Shown: positions 9,407 to 17,816 of the stretch, piece after piece
Position numbering within the stretch: the stretch's first letter is position 1
How the letters are laid out: the number at the start of each line of letters is the position of its first letter
DNA from: JBGSZX01 sp964640545
GTDB taxonomy: Bacteria > Bdellovibrionota > UBA2428
Direction of reading: 5' to 3'
Assembly: GCA_964640545.1 (NCBI GenBank)
Contig: CAZXHL010000005.1
Coordinates: 1-55,877, forward strand
Length of the DNA: 55,877 bases
Notes under the pieces: generated by a model
What the model saw: only the letters and a program-made list of their open reading frames with translations
Told to the model about the DNA's origin: nothing
Databases searched by the model: none
Program-made: the position numbers and the translations under genes

Positions 9407-10525
9407 ATGGGGAAACTTCCAGTGAAACATTATATCGTTACGATCTGTCTATTGGCCCTTGCGCTTAATGGTTGTAAACACATCGGTGGATCCATTCCTC
9501 TCAAGAAAGTACGAAGAAACGTGTCCGCCGATTCTAGCACTGCACTAGCCAGATCCATTGACGAAGTGTCAGACGCTCATCAGAAATCAGTGACTGATAC
9601 CGGAGCGGACTTGCCAAAAACTATCGATCCCGCCCAACCAGAAGATAAAAATACTGATGACACCCTGGACACAACTAAGACCGTCACTCTAGGCAATCTA
9701 AGTATCGATGAATCAGGTCTACTTCATGGGGATGATGTCCATCACGACCTAGCTCCAACAGGACGATCATATTCCACCGGATCACCAAAGGGCATCATTC
9801 TACACAAGACAGCAGGAAATTCCTGCAATAGACGCAACAACACAGTATCCAACAAGGCGCCGCACCTTTACATCTGTCGTGACGGACGAATCATCGTTAA
9901 TGGTTCCTTCAAAGAAGCTCGTACGGCTGCCGAACTAGGACACAATGATTGGTCACTTAATATTGAGTTTGAAGCTGCCTATGAGAAAGATAAAAGCGTC
10001 TGCGCTCAAAGAGGCGAGAAGACTCAAGGCGGTACCAGTGAAAAAAATGGCTGGGGAAACTGCTATCAGCAAATGACTACTGAACAAATCATTCAAGGAC
10101 GACAAGTCATCGCTATGCTCTCTGACAAATACGACATTCCAACAACTCTAGCTCTGCCTGTAGAGAATGAGTTAGACTACATAGCCGATAGCACACGAGT
10201 TCTCAAAGATCAGTTTCCATCCGATCCAAACAACCCCAACAATTTAACCGCCAGTGAAATGAGTCGCGGCGTTTTACCTAGCAACTGGACCCGCTTTAGC
10301 AACGATAAGTATTACAGATACTATTCCAAGTCTCAGGGCCGATACATCTATCCGAATTGGAAAGACCACCACGATGACGGCCCATCATGGATGGAGCTTC
10401 GTGCCCTCGGCATCGCCGGCGACACCGCGCAACTTAGCTTGGCCAACGCAAGGCTTCCCGGAGCTGACCCACGTAAAGCCATCGCCGGAAACTTTCCTTC
10501 CAATAGCGCGGAACAAGGAAGCTAA
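9407..10525 (+). CDS. Lipoprotein with divergent N-acetylmuramoyl-L-alanine amidase (Amidase_2/PGRP) domain
   Basis: 372 residues. A lipoprotein signal ends in LALNGC at about residue 23. After a low-complexity linker (~24-115) comes an Amidase_2-like domain: GIILHKTAG carries the first zinc His, and LGHNDWSLNIEFE matches the GHN..S..IE strand of PGRP/amidase enzymes. The usual later zinc His and K-x-DPG motif are not in their normal place; KDHHDDGPSW near residue 325 may supply them after an insertion of ~70 residues. It would cleave peptidoglycan stem peptides in the periplasm, if active. Start: ATG 9407 has a poorly spaced site; GTG at 9422 with GGGGA eight bases before would give an ideal signal MKHYIVTICLLALALNGC and may be the true start. 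Confidence 0.65.
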   Translation: MGKLPVKHYIVTICLLALALNGCKHIGGSIPLKKVRRNVSADSSTALARSIDEVSDAHQKSVTDTGADLPKTIDPAQPEDKNTDDTLDTTKTVTLGNLSIDESGLLHGDDVHHDLAPTGRSYSTGSPKGIILHKTAGNSCNRRNNTVSNKAPHLYICRDGRIIVNGSFKEARTAAELGHNDWSLNIEFEAAYEKDKSVCAQRGEKTQGGTSEKNGWGNCYQQMTTEQIIQGRQVIAMLSDKYDIPTTLALPVENELDYIADSTRVLKDQFPSDPNNPNNLTASEMSRGVLPSNWTRFSNDKYYRYYSKSQGRYIYPNWKDHHDDGPSWMELRALGIAGDTAQLSLANARLPGADPRKAIAGNFPSNSAEQGS

Positions 10526-11196
10526 TTAAATAATTCGTCTGGTGAATCGGTGGCATTCCAGTCGATGCTTGAGTCATTGATCGCAGACAAATCGTAGATA
10601 TCCAAAGAAAGAGAAAGCGCTGGCTCTATCGAATTTGTATAAAAGCTCTGCCAGCCCTTTGTTTCCTCAAATACAAATTCAATTTTCTTAAAATTAAAGT
10701 CCGAGTTTTTGGGCGAAATCATGAAATTTTGATAAGGCAAGCGGATGACCTTTCTAAAATACACCGCCTCCCCCCGAAACTTTGAAGCTTTCTGTGTGCG
10801 AAACAAATCCCCGACTGCAGAAGCAAGATAGCGCTCCAAAGTCCCATCAAGCAAAGGAACCGAAGTCCACTCTAGTTTTTCCACGGATCGCTTCCGGAGG
10901 AGAACTTCAGTTTTTGCGGAGCCTCCTATCCGAAGTTCAAATATAGAATTTCCCTCAAGCACCCAAAGCAAAAGTTGATCTTTCTTAAAGTATCCCGTCA
11001 CACTCATCGACTTAGAATCGGCGGAGCTACCTGCCACGAGCTTCAGAGTCCCCTTTAGTCTCCACGACCGATCCAAATGAAGCTTGTGTTGAATTTCGCT
11101 ATAGAACTGAGGCTGGGTGAGTTTTATGGCGCTGGGCGACGCAAAGCCCACCTGTGTGGAAATAACCGCTATAACACCCCAAATAAGCCGCCTCAT
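10522..11196 (-). CDS. Small secreted protein of unknown function
   Basis: 224 residues from the chosen ATG at 11196, which gives a normal signal peptide (MRRLIWGVIAVISTQVGFA, cut before SPSA). A start at 11232 would add 12 residues before it and is less likely. The mature part is mostly beta strands (LKGTLKLVAG, KSMSVTGYF, LLLWVLEG), loosely like LolA/LolB-type lipid-binding folds, but no diagnostic motif is present. Its stop overlaps the stop of the convergent amidase gene by 4 bp. It ends the minus-strand/accessory block that splits the valine genes. Function not assigned. Confidence 0.55.
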   Translation of the reverse strand: MRRLIWGVIAVISTQVGFASPSAIKLTQPQFYSEIQHKLHLDRSWRLKGTLKLVAGSSADSKSMSVTGYFKKDQLLLWVLEGNSIFELRIGGSAKTEVLLRKRSVEKLEWTSVPLLDGTLERYLASAVGDLFRTQKASKFRGEAVYFRKVIRLPYQNFMISPKNSDFNFKKIEFVFEETKGWQSFYTNSIEPALSLSLDIYDLSAINDSSIDWNATDSPDELFN

Positions 11197-11292
11197 TATC
11201 AAATCATACAGCCCAATTTGGAAGTCTGGCAAATACCTGGAAAAACCTAAGGGAATCTTGCGAAAACCCCTATGAAGCCTTAGAAATACCGC

Positions 11293-12081
11293 ATGCTTAG
11301 CTCCACATCTGACAAACTCAAATTAGAAGTCATTGACCATTGCGCTGTCCTCACCATCGACAATCCGTCGGCAAACACCTGGGATATCGAAAGCCTCACA
11401 GCTTTACGAGATCTCGTCCTTGCTCTCAATGCAGACAAAAACATCTATTCACTGATTCTCACTGGAAACGGGCCAAAGTTTTTCTCTGCGGGCGCTGATT
11501 TAAAAATGTTCTCCGATGGCAACAAGGAACGTGCTCGAGACGTCGCAAGAATTTTCGGAGACGCGCTCGAAACTCTATCGCAATTCAACGGCGTGAGCAT
11601 CGCGGCCATTAACGGCTATGCGATGGGTGGCGGCCTCGAGGCTGCGATGGCTTGCGACATTCGCATTGCAGAAGAGCAATCACAAATGGCTTTACCAGAA
11701 GCGACGGTGGGCTTGCTCCCTTGTGGAATGGGAACGCAAACCCTAGCTCACTACGTCGGCGAAGGTTGGGCCAAGCGCATGATCCTTTGCGGTGAGCGCA
11801 TCAACGCCGTCACTGCTGAGAAAATCGGCCTCATTCAAGAGATCGTCCCCACCGGAAAAGCCAAAGACAGCGCGCTAGAGCTTGCGAGCAAAGTCGCAAA
11901 GCAAAGTCCTACATCAGTTCGTGTCTGCAAAGACCTCATTCAAATGGGGCGCACTCAAGCCCCTTTCCTTTCTCTGCCAAAAGAGCGCGAGGCCTTCGTC
12001 GATCTTTTCGATACCCTCGACCAAAAAGAAGGCGTGAATGCCTTCCTCGAAAAACGCACACCAGCCTGGAAAAACTCATAA
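11293..12081 (+). CDS. Enoyl-CoA hydratase, methacrylyl-CoA hydration
   Basis: 262 residues, the standard crotonase size. It should add water to methacrylyl-CoA giving 3-hydroxyisobutyryl-CoA. Seen: the oxyanion-hole region FFSAGADLKMF, and AINGYAMGGGLEAAMACDIRIA followed by MALPEATVGLLP, where Glu in GLEAA and Glu in PEA correspond to the two catalytic glutamates of true hydratases. It is followed after 30 bp by 3-hydroxyisobutyryl-CoA hydrolase, so the substrate follows from the operon. A weak ribosome site leaves the exact start slightly open. Confidence 0.88.
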   Translation: MLSSTSDKLKLEVIDHCAVLTIDNPSANTWDIESLTALRDLVLALNADKNIYSLILTGNGPKFFSAGADLKMFSDGNKERARDVARIFGDALETLSQFNGVSIAAINGYAMGGGLEAAMACDIRIAEEQSQMALPEATVGLLPCGMGTQTLAHYVGEGWAKRMILCGERINAVTAEKIGLIQEIVPTGKAKDSALELASKVAKQSPTSVRVCKDLIQMGRTQAPFLSLPKEREAFVDLFDTLDQKEGVNAFLEKRTPAWKNS

Positions 12082-12111
12082 GTCTAACTCTTAAGTCTAA
12101 GGAGCCCTATC

Positions 12112-13260
12112 TTGTCTGAATCTGCCGTAATTTTTGAATATAAGAAAAATAGCCAAGGCCACATCACGGCCTACGCCACTTTGAATGCCGAGAAGTCTCT
12201 CAACTCTCTCAGCAAGGACATGATCCGATTGCTGTCGCCAAAGCTCGATGAGTGGGCCAAAGACAGTAACATCGCCTGTGTGGTCCTGCAGGGTGCGGGA
12301 GAAAAAGCTTTTTGCGCGGGTGGAGATATTGTCGACCTATACAAGGCCATGACTTCGCAAGAAATTGGCAACCCCGTTCCAGAAGCCTTTGAATTCTTCC
12401 GAATGGAGTATGACCTCGATTATAAGATCCACACCTACCCCAAACCCATCATCAACATGGGACACGGGATCGTGATGGGCGGCGGCCTCGGTCTGCACGC
12501 GGGAGCGAGTCATCGCATCCTCAGCGAAAGAAGCATGATCGCTATGCCGGAGATTACGATCGGGCTCTACCCCGATGTGGGCGCTTCGTGGTTTCTCAAT
12601 CGTATGCCCGGCCGCTGCGGACTCTTTCTCGGACTCACAGGCTCTCGCATGAAAACAGCCGATGCCCTGTTTGTTGGATTAGGAGATTTCTATATCAGAC
12701 GCGATCTTCACTCTGAATTCCTCCAGAAAGTTTCAGAACTTTCATGGTCTGATGATCGCAAACTCAACAAGGCCCTCATCAACAAAGTCGCAAGAAGCTA
12801 CCAAGGAAAATCTCTGAAACTCGACGGCGTGAGCTACTACGAAATGCTCAACACCTCAGAAGTTCGCAAGCATTTCGACTTCATTCAAGATGTCACTTCC
12901 GTTGACAACATCTCCGAATTTCACGACCGCCTTAACAACTTACAAATCGACGAGAAATGGATTCAATTCGCGAAGAAAACTTTCCTTGCCGGATCCCCCA
13001 CATCAGCTGGCGTGATCTTCGAGCAGCTCACCCACACGAAACATTTTTCATTGAAGGAATGTTTTGATTTTGAATACAAGCTTTCTTGTAAGTTCGCTGC
13101 CCACCCTGATTTCAGAGAAGGTATTCGCGCCCTCTTGATCGACAAGGATATGGCCCCAAAGTGGACCCCCAAAAACGTCCAAGACCTACAAAAGAAAGAC
13201 ATTCAGAAGATTTTACAGGGCCCACTAAGCAATGGGCACACACACTCCGTCGATCACTAA
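12112..13260 (+). CDS. 3-hydroxyisobutyryl-CoA hydrolase
   Basis: 382 residues, longer than a plain crotonase because of the C-terminal HIBCH extension. It releases free 3-hydroxyisobutyrate and CoA, which keeps reactive methacrylyl-CoA low. Seen: AFCAGGDIVDLY, GIVMGGGLGLHAGASHRI and MIAMPEITIGLYPDVGASW, the family hallmark stretch. The start is TTG at 12112, set by a good aaggag six to ten bases before. Lies in a clear operon: 30 bp after the hydratase and 46 bp before mmsB. Confidence 0.92.
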   Translation: MSESAVIFEYKKNSQGHITAYATLNAEKSLNSLSKDMIRLLSPKLDEWAKDSNIACVVLQGAGEKAFCAGGDIVDLYKAMTSQEIGNPVPEAFEFFRMEYDLDYKIHTYPKPIINMGHGIVMGGGLGLHAGASHRILSERSMIAMPEITIGLYPDVGASWFLNRMPGRCGLFLGLTGSRMKTADALFVGLGDFYIRRDLHSEFLQKVSELSWSDDRKLNKALINKVARSYQGKSLKLDGVSYYEMLNTSEVRKHFDFIQDVTSVDNISEFHDRLNNLQIDEKWIQFAKKTFLAGSPTSAGVIFEQLTHTKHFSLKECFDFEYKLSCKFAAHPDFREGIRALLIDKDMAPKWTPKNVQDLQKKDIQKILQGPLSNGHTHSVDH

Positions 13261-13306
13261 AAAATTTCGACCGGAAAAGACAACTATTTAAAAGGAGTCA
13301 AACACT

Positions 13307-14203
13307 ATGAGTAACATTGCATTTATCGGATTAGGGAACATGGGCGCCCCCATGGCCAAGAACCTCATCAAGGCTGGACACGACCTCAAGGTTTTCGACA
13401 TCAATGAAGAAGTAAGAAATAGCTTCGAGGATCTCGGAGCCAAAGCCTGCGCCAATGCCAAAGACACGCTCAGCAATGCTGACTTCGTCGTGAGCATGCT
13501 TCCAAGCGGAGCGATTGTTGAATCGCTTTACTTAGGCAAAGATGGCCTTCTTCAAAACATCCCTGAAAAGGCGATGATCATTGAGTGCTCGACTATCGCG
13601 CCTCACAACGCACGCAAGGTGGCCACAGAAGCTAGCCAGCACAACATCAAAATGATCGACGCTCCCGTTTCAGGCGGCACAGCAGGCGCTGCAGCTGGCA
13701 CCCTCACCTTCATTGTCGGTGGGCCGAAAGAAGCCCTTACAAGAGCCACTCCCATCCTCAATGCCATGGGCAAGAATGTCTTCCATGCTGGCGATGCTGG
13801 CGCTGGACAAGTCGCCAAAATTTGCAACAACATGCTGCTTGCGATTCATATGACGGGCACAGCTGAAGCTCTCAACATGGGCGTGGCCAACGGCCTCGAC
13901 CCCGCGGTGCTAAGCGAGATCATGAACAAAAGCTCAGGTGCCAACTGGTCGCTCAATGTCTACAACCCTTGGCCAGGCGTTCAAGAAGGCTCCGCTGCTA
14001 CACGCGGATACACTGGTGGTTTCGGGTCCACGTTGATGCTCAAAGACCTAGGGCTAGCTGTTGAAGCCGCTCAGAATTCAAAGGCGAAGATCCCCCTAGG
14101 ACTTCATGCTCAAAAGCTTTATGAACAACACTGCCAGGGCGAAAATAAAGCTTTGGATTTTTCCAGTATTCTTAAATCGATCCAAGAAGGAAGGGTTGAG
14201 TAA
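13307..14203 (+). CDS. mmsB: 3-hydroxyisobutyrate dehydrogenase
   Basis: 298 residues, normal length. It oxidises 3-hydroxyisobutyrate to methylmalonate semialdehyde with NAD+, feeding mmsA. Seen: Rossmann start FIGLGNMGAPMAKNLI, the substrate loop DAPVSGGTAGAAAGTL, and the catalytic Lys in GQVAKICNNM. Strong aaaaggag before the ATG. Its TAA shares the A with the ATG of phhB (TAATG), so the two are translationally coupled. Confidence 0.95.
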   Translation: MSNIAFIGLGNMGAPMAKNLIKAGHDLKVFDINEEVRNSFEDLGAKACANAKDTLSNADFVVSMLPSGAIVESLYLGKDGLLQNIPEKAMIIECSTIAPHNARKVATEASQHNIKMIDAPVSGGTAGAAAGTLTFIVGGPKEALTRATPILNAMGKNVFHAGDAGAGQVAKICNNMLLAIHMTGTAEALNMGVANGLDPAVLSEIMNKSSGANWSLNVYNPWPGVQEGSAATRGYTGGFGSTLMLKDLGLAVEAAQNSKAKIPLGLHAQKLYEQHCQGENKALDFSSILKSIQEGRVE

Positions 14204-14526
14204 TGTCTACTGTTAAACCTACAGTTGAAGCCCTAGCAGAATCTGAAGTCCTCAAGCAGCTCGCAGAACTCAAGCAGTGGCGATTTGAAGGCGACAAGAT
14301 CAAGCGCGATTACAAGTTCAAAGACTTCCTTGCAGCTTTCGACTTCATGTCCAAGATCGCCCCTATTGCCGAAAGTCAGCAGCACCATCCCGAGTGGTTC
14401 AACGTCTACAACAAAGTCAACGTTGAACTCACGACTCATGATGCCGGCAACAAAGTTAGTACCAAGGATTTTAAACTCGCCAAAGAGATGGAATCTATCT
14501 TCCAAACTTTCCGAAGCTCGCACTAG
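14203..14526 (+). CDS. phhB: Pterin-4a-carbinolamine dehydratase
   Basis: 107 residues, the full family length. The signature HHPEWFNVYNKV...LTTHD...S-T-K-D is present: the two His after Q are the catalytic pair and the W/N/Y set shapes the pterin pocket. It recycles the tetrahydrobiopterin carbinolamine made by aromatic amino-acid hydroxylases. No phenylalanine hydroxylase gene is in the window, so the partner is elsewhere or the protein has another role. Coupled to mmsB by a one-base overlap, which places it in an amino-acid catabolism operon. Confidence 0.92.
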   Translation: MSTVKPTVEALAESEVLKQLAELKQWRFEGDKIKRDYKFKDFLAAFDFMSKIAPIAESQQHHPEWFNVYNKVNVELTTHDAGNKVSTKDFKLAKEMESIFQTFRSSH

Positions 14527-14559
14527 AGAAGCCTGGGAAACCAAGAAAGAGCTCGAGAT

Positions 14560-15231
14560 ATGACCAAACTAATAATTTTTGATTGCGATGGAGTCATCGT
14601 AGACAGCGAACTCATCGGCAACCGCATTGGCGCCGAAGTGAAAACAGAGTTTGGTGTTCCCATGACTACCGAAGATCACATACGCCGCTTTCTCGGAACA
14701 GCCCCCAATGACCCCACCTACCTTGAACTCCTGAAATCCATCGCAGTTGACAGGCTTGAAGACTTCAAGAAGGCCACGATTTCAAGACGTGACGAAGCCT
14801 TTCGCAAGGAGCTAAAAGCAAACAAAGGCATTCCAGAACTCCTATCGAAAACACTACCCAATGCTGGCATAAAATTCTGCCTCGCCTCCAACGGAACCTT
14901 TCAGAAGATGTCCGTCACACTAGAGCTAACAGGCTTATCGAAACATTTCGAAGGTAAGATTTTCAGTTCAGAGTTAGTTGATAAAGCCAAGCCCGCTCCC
15001 GACCTCTTCCTTCACGCCGCTAAAAGCATGAACGTTGCCCCTAAAGACTGCCTCGTCGTCGAAGACAGCCCCAAAGGCATCGAAGCCGCAAAAGCCGCAG
15101 GTATGCGAGTCTTCGCCTTCGTCGGCGGCTCACACTTCAAGCACAGTTTTCTATTGGAAAACATTGAACAGGCCAAACCTGATCTAATTCTAGATAGTTT
15201 TGATTTGTTAATTAGAAATATACGTAGCTAG
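14560..15231 (+). CDS. HAD-superfamily phosphatase (phosphoglycolate/beta-PGM-like)
   Basis: 223 residues. All HAD motifs are visible: FDCDGVIVDSE (nucleophile and acid/base Asp), ASNG (motif II), K-PAPDLF (motif III Lys) and VVEDSPKGIEAAKAAGM (motif IV). The helical cap between residues ~15 and 85 is of the subclass IA type seen in phosphoglycolate phosphatase and beta-phosphoglucomutase. Substrate cannot be read from sequence. It is the last gene of the + strand run, 33 bp after phhB, and its stop lies 1 base from the convergent small gene at 15233. Confidence 0.85.
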   Translation: MTKLIIFDCDGVIVDSELIGNRIGAEVKTEFGVPMTTEDHIRRFLGTAPNDPTYLELLKSIAVDRLEDFKKATISRRDEAFRKELKANKGIPELLSKTLPNAGIKFCLASNGTFQKMSVTLELTGLSKHFEGKIFSSELVDKAKPAPDLFLHAAKSMNVAPKDCLVVEDSPKGIEAAKAAGMRVFAFVGGSHFKHSFLLENIEQAKPDLILDSFDLLIRNIRS

Positions 15232-15232
15232 C

Positions 15233-15601
15233 TTATTCCATATTCTGAATGTCGACTAAGTCACCAGTTTCATCATCGATCAGAAACCAGGAAGGCTGGA
15301 CAGAGTCCATTAACTTATGAGCCGTCACGCACAGCTCTCTGGCCTTTGATTCCTTCCAAAGCAAACCTTCCGTAGAACGATCCATATAACGAACGAGATT
15401 CAAACCAGCTGGTCTCACGGAATCACCCTCCATCACTGCACTAATCTGCAGGTAATGAAGTCCAACCCCCATGTATTGGTCTGTTGCACATTGAACCTGC
15501 CTAAGTCGCTTTACCCAGACCTTTTGGACGGCGGAATGAGCGATAGAAGGAATAAGCAAGAGCGACAATACGACGACATAGTTTTTCAAAGCGTGATTCA
15601 T
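15233..15601 (-). CDS. Small secreted protein of unknown function
   Basis: 122 residues from ATG 15601, chosen because it starts a good signal peptide (MNHALKNYVVVLSLLLIPSIAHS, cut before A-V-Q). An in-frame ATG at 15637 would only add a non-signal extension. The mature part has two or three Cys (VQCATD, ELCVTA) that could form a disulphide. Nothing recognisable. Separated from rpsD by a strong terminator, so it is transcribed separately. Confidence 0.5.
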   Translation of the reverse strand: MNHALKNYVVVLSLLLIPSIAHSAVQKVWVKRLRQVQCATDQYMGVGLHYLQISAVMEGDSVRPAGLNLVRYMDRSTEGLLWKESKARELCVTAHKLMDSVQPSWFLIDDETGDLVDIQNME

Positions 15602-15702
15602 AAAGAGATTTATCGAGAGATTCATAACAAGCTTCATAGAGGAGCGGGATTATGCTGTATTAAATTTTCTTTGCAAGCAAAATGCGACACCCAAAAAGCA
15701 AA

Positions 15703-15734
15703 AAACCCAGCTTCCAATTAAGGAAGCTGGGTTT
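15703..15734 (-). terminator. Intrinsic terminator of rpsD
   Basis: A perfect 13-bp stem (aaacccagcttcc / ggaagctgggttt) with a 6-base loop. On the minus strand it runs into TTTTT-GC-TTTTT, so it ends transcription from rpsD. On the plus strand it is followed by a weaker T-rich run. Confidence 0.85.
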
Positions 15735-15783
15735 AGAATTTTTGTTTTCGGCTAGCTAAAATATTTGTATATCCCGCGTAAAT

Positions 15784-15807
15784 CCAGACTGACCCTAGTC
15801 AGTCTGG
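15784..15807. other. Second hairpin just after rpsD
   Basis: Perfect 10-bp stem ccagactgac / gtcagtctgg with loop ccta, 8 bases past the rpsD stop. No T-run follows on the minus strand, so it may protect the mRNA 3' end or aid the terminator at 15703-15734. Confidence 0.5.
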
Positions 15808-15815
15808 TTAACAGC

Positions 15816-16448
15816 CTAAACGTTACGAGCAGCGTAGTACTCGGCCAGTAGACCTTTTTCGAAAGGAAATGGAATCGCTTCAAATCCAGGAATCTCTTTC
15901 AAAGTACCAACGGGTGTTTCACTTTCAGTCACACCAAGGTGATCAGCAAGCTCCAAACGAGGAGAAGCTTTTGCCTGCATGAAGGCTGAAGACTTGTAAC
16001 CAGTATCACTAAGTTTGATTTCTGCGCCAACAGGAATCAAAGCAGAACCAATGGTGAGTTTCTTACCGTTAACAAGAACGTGTCCGTGGCTTGCCATTTG
16101 GCGAGCAGCGCGGATGCTTGGTGCGAATCCAAGACGGAAGATCACGTTATCAACGCGTCTTTCAAGACGACCGATCAAAGCGTCTACCCAGTCAGTAACC
16201 TTACCGGCTTTTGCATCACGCACGAAACGACGAAGTTGCTCTTCGCGAAGTCCGTAATGGAATAATAATTTTTGCTTTTCTTCCAAACGCAAAGCGTACT
16301 CAGAGAGTTTGCGTCTTTGGTTACCATGTTGCCCTGGTGGGTATGGTTTGCGATCGAGTGCGCCTGGTTTTCCAAGTCCTGGAAGCTCAGTGCTCAATCG
16401 ACGTTGTCGTTTAAAACGAGGAGGAACTGTTGCAGTTGTTTTTGCCAT
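15816..16448 (-). CDS. rpsD: 30S ribosomal protein S4
   Basis: 210 residues from ATG 16448; earlier in-frame ATGs would add 20 residues with no S4 similarity. S4 nucleates 30S assembly on 16S rRNA and can autoregulate. Seen: N-terminal PPRFKRQRRLSTELPGLG, KQKLLFHYGLREEQLRRF, and the S4 RNA-binding domain RLERRVDNVIFRLGFAPSIRAARQ region. The N-terminus lacks the four-Cys zinc site, so it is the zinc-free (C-minus) form. It is not in the usual rpsM-rpsK-rpsD-rpoA operon: it has its own promoter and terminator. Shine-Dalgarno aaagg lies ~10 bases before the ATG. Confidence 0.97.
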   Translation of the reverse strand: MAKTTATVPPRFKRQRRLSTELPGLGKPGALDRKPYPPGQHGNQRRKLSEYALRLEEKQKLLFHYGLREEQLRRFVRDAKAGKVTDWVDALIGRLERRVDNVIFRLGFAPSIRAARQMASHGHVLVNGKKLTIGSALIPVGAEIKLSDTGYKSSAFMQAKASPRLELADHLGVTESETPVGTLKEIPGFEAIPFPFEKGLLAEYYAARNV

Positions 16449-16549
16449 GTTTAATAAGCCTTTCTGTTTGACCTTCACACTCTCATTCGAGAGCATTACC
16501 ACCAGCACCGTGCCAGCAGCCTTTCCGGCCCTTTAATTTCAAGAGCTTG

Positions 16550-16578
16550 GATCTAATGAAGCGAAGCGGTAATGTCAA
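16550..16578 (-). promoter_or_regulatory. Sigma-70-type promoter of rpsD
   Basis: On the minus strand a perfect -35 TTGACA (16578-16573) is followed after 17 bases by a weaker -10 TAGATC (16555-16550). It leaves a leader of ~95 bases before the rpsD ATG; the leader has a small hairpin ctctc-attc-gagag (16480-16493) that could bind S4. The -10 is only a partial match. Confidence 0.5.
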
Positions 16579-16647
16579 GCAAAGAGGCGGCCATACGGCG
16601 CGTGATAAGCATTTGTAATTATGGGGACTTTCAAGCATGATCGAGGC

Positions 16648-17811
16648 ATGAAACACTCTCTAAGCAAGTTGCTCACGATATTCGCACTATATCTCCTGTT
16701 GGGCCCCACACTCCAAGCCAACAGCTTCAGCGCTTCACCCGTTCTTGAAATCATGCCAAGAAGCCCAGTTTGGGGTTTTGATTTTCTGGGAGAGCAAGAT
16801 GAGACCATGTTTTTCTATCTACAAGACGGACGCATGGGCTCGCATGATTTTAAGACGAGCAAAACAACCTACTTTAGTTCAACTCCAAAAGTTCACAACT
16901 CAGGACAAGGCGGTGGCCTCGATCTTCTAACTCTAGAACTTGATGGGCAACGCTGGATCTACTTTAGCTACTCAAACCTTGATTCCAAGACGGGCGAAAA
17001 TTCAACCACGCTCGCAAGAGCTAAACTCGATTCAAAAAACAATCCAGGAAAATTCGAAACCATCTACACGGCCAAACCTTTCGTCAAAAGCACTTTGCAT
17101 TTTGGTTCGCGCATCATCTTCGACCAGGCAAAAAAGCACATCTTTCTAAGCGTGGGCGAAAGAAACGAACGCGACAGAGCCCAGGACCTTTCGCAAGATA
17201 ATGGAAAAGTTTTGAGACTGAATCTCGACGGGAGCATCCCCAAGGATAACCCCTTCGTAAACACAAAGAACGCTTCTCCAGCAATTTGGTCCTATGGTCA
17301 TCGCAACCCTCAAGGACTAGCCCGTATTCCTTGGAGCGATGAAATACTCGAACAGGAACATGGTCCCCGAGGCGGCGACGAAATCAACTGGATTCAAAAA
17401 GGCAAAAACTTCGGCTGGCCCATCATCACGTACGGAAGAGAATATTGGGGTCCGTCTATAGGGGACAAAAAGAAAGCTGGACTAGAACAGCCGCTTTACC
17501 ACTACACTCCCAGCATCGCCCCTTCGGGACTCATGATCTATACCGGAAAGAAATACAAAGATCTCAAGGGTCACATCTTCTCCGGCGCCCTCAAGGGCCG
17601 CCACCTTAACCAACTCATTCCGAGCAAATCTCTCGATGAATTGTTAGTGAGCAGCGACAAAAGAACAAAATTTGATTTCAAGGAAGTCAAACACCTTGAG
17701 AAGCTAGGCGAGCGTATCAGGAACGTGAGAGAATCACCAACGGGAGAGATCTATATTTCAACGGACACGGGAAAAGTTTTCAAACTAACTGCTGATCAAA
17801 ATTCAAACTAG
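16648..17811 (+). CDS. Secreted PQQ-dependent aldose dehydrogenase-like protein (GSDH family)
   Basis: 387 residues from ATG 16648, chosen because it starts a clean signal peptide (MKHSLSKLL...GPTLQA). An ATG at 16621 adds nine residues. The mature part is a six-bladed beta propeller of the glucose/sorbosone dehydrogenase family: LSVGERNERDRAQDLSQDNGKVLRL, YGHRNPQGLA, EHGPRGGDEINWI and NFGWPIITYGREY are hallmark stretches, with the HG.RGGDE loop lining the PQQ/calcium site. It should oxidise sugars in the periplasm, passing electrons to respiration. Many family members have no known substrate. No PQQ synthesis genes are in the window. Confidence 0.85.
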   Translation: MKHSLSKLLTIFALYLLLGPTLQANSFSASPVLEIMPRSPVWGFDFLGEQDETMFFYLQDGRMGSHDFKTSKTTYFSSTPKVHNSGQGGGLDLLTLELDGQRWIYFSYSNLDSKTGENSTTLARAKLDSKNNPGKFETIYTAKPFVKSTLHFGSRIIFDQAKKHIFLSVGERNERDRAQDLSQDNGKVLRLNLDGSIPKDNPFVNTKNASPAIWSYGHRNPQGLARIPWSDEILEQEHGPRGGDEINWIQKGKNFGWPIITYGREYWGPSIGDKKKAGLEQPLYHYTPSIAPSGLMIYTGKKYKDLKGHIFSGALKGRHLNQLIPSKSLDELLVSSDKRTKFDFKEVKHLEKLGERIRNVRESPTGEIYISTDTGKVFKLTADQNSN

Positions 17812-17816
17812 ACCGA

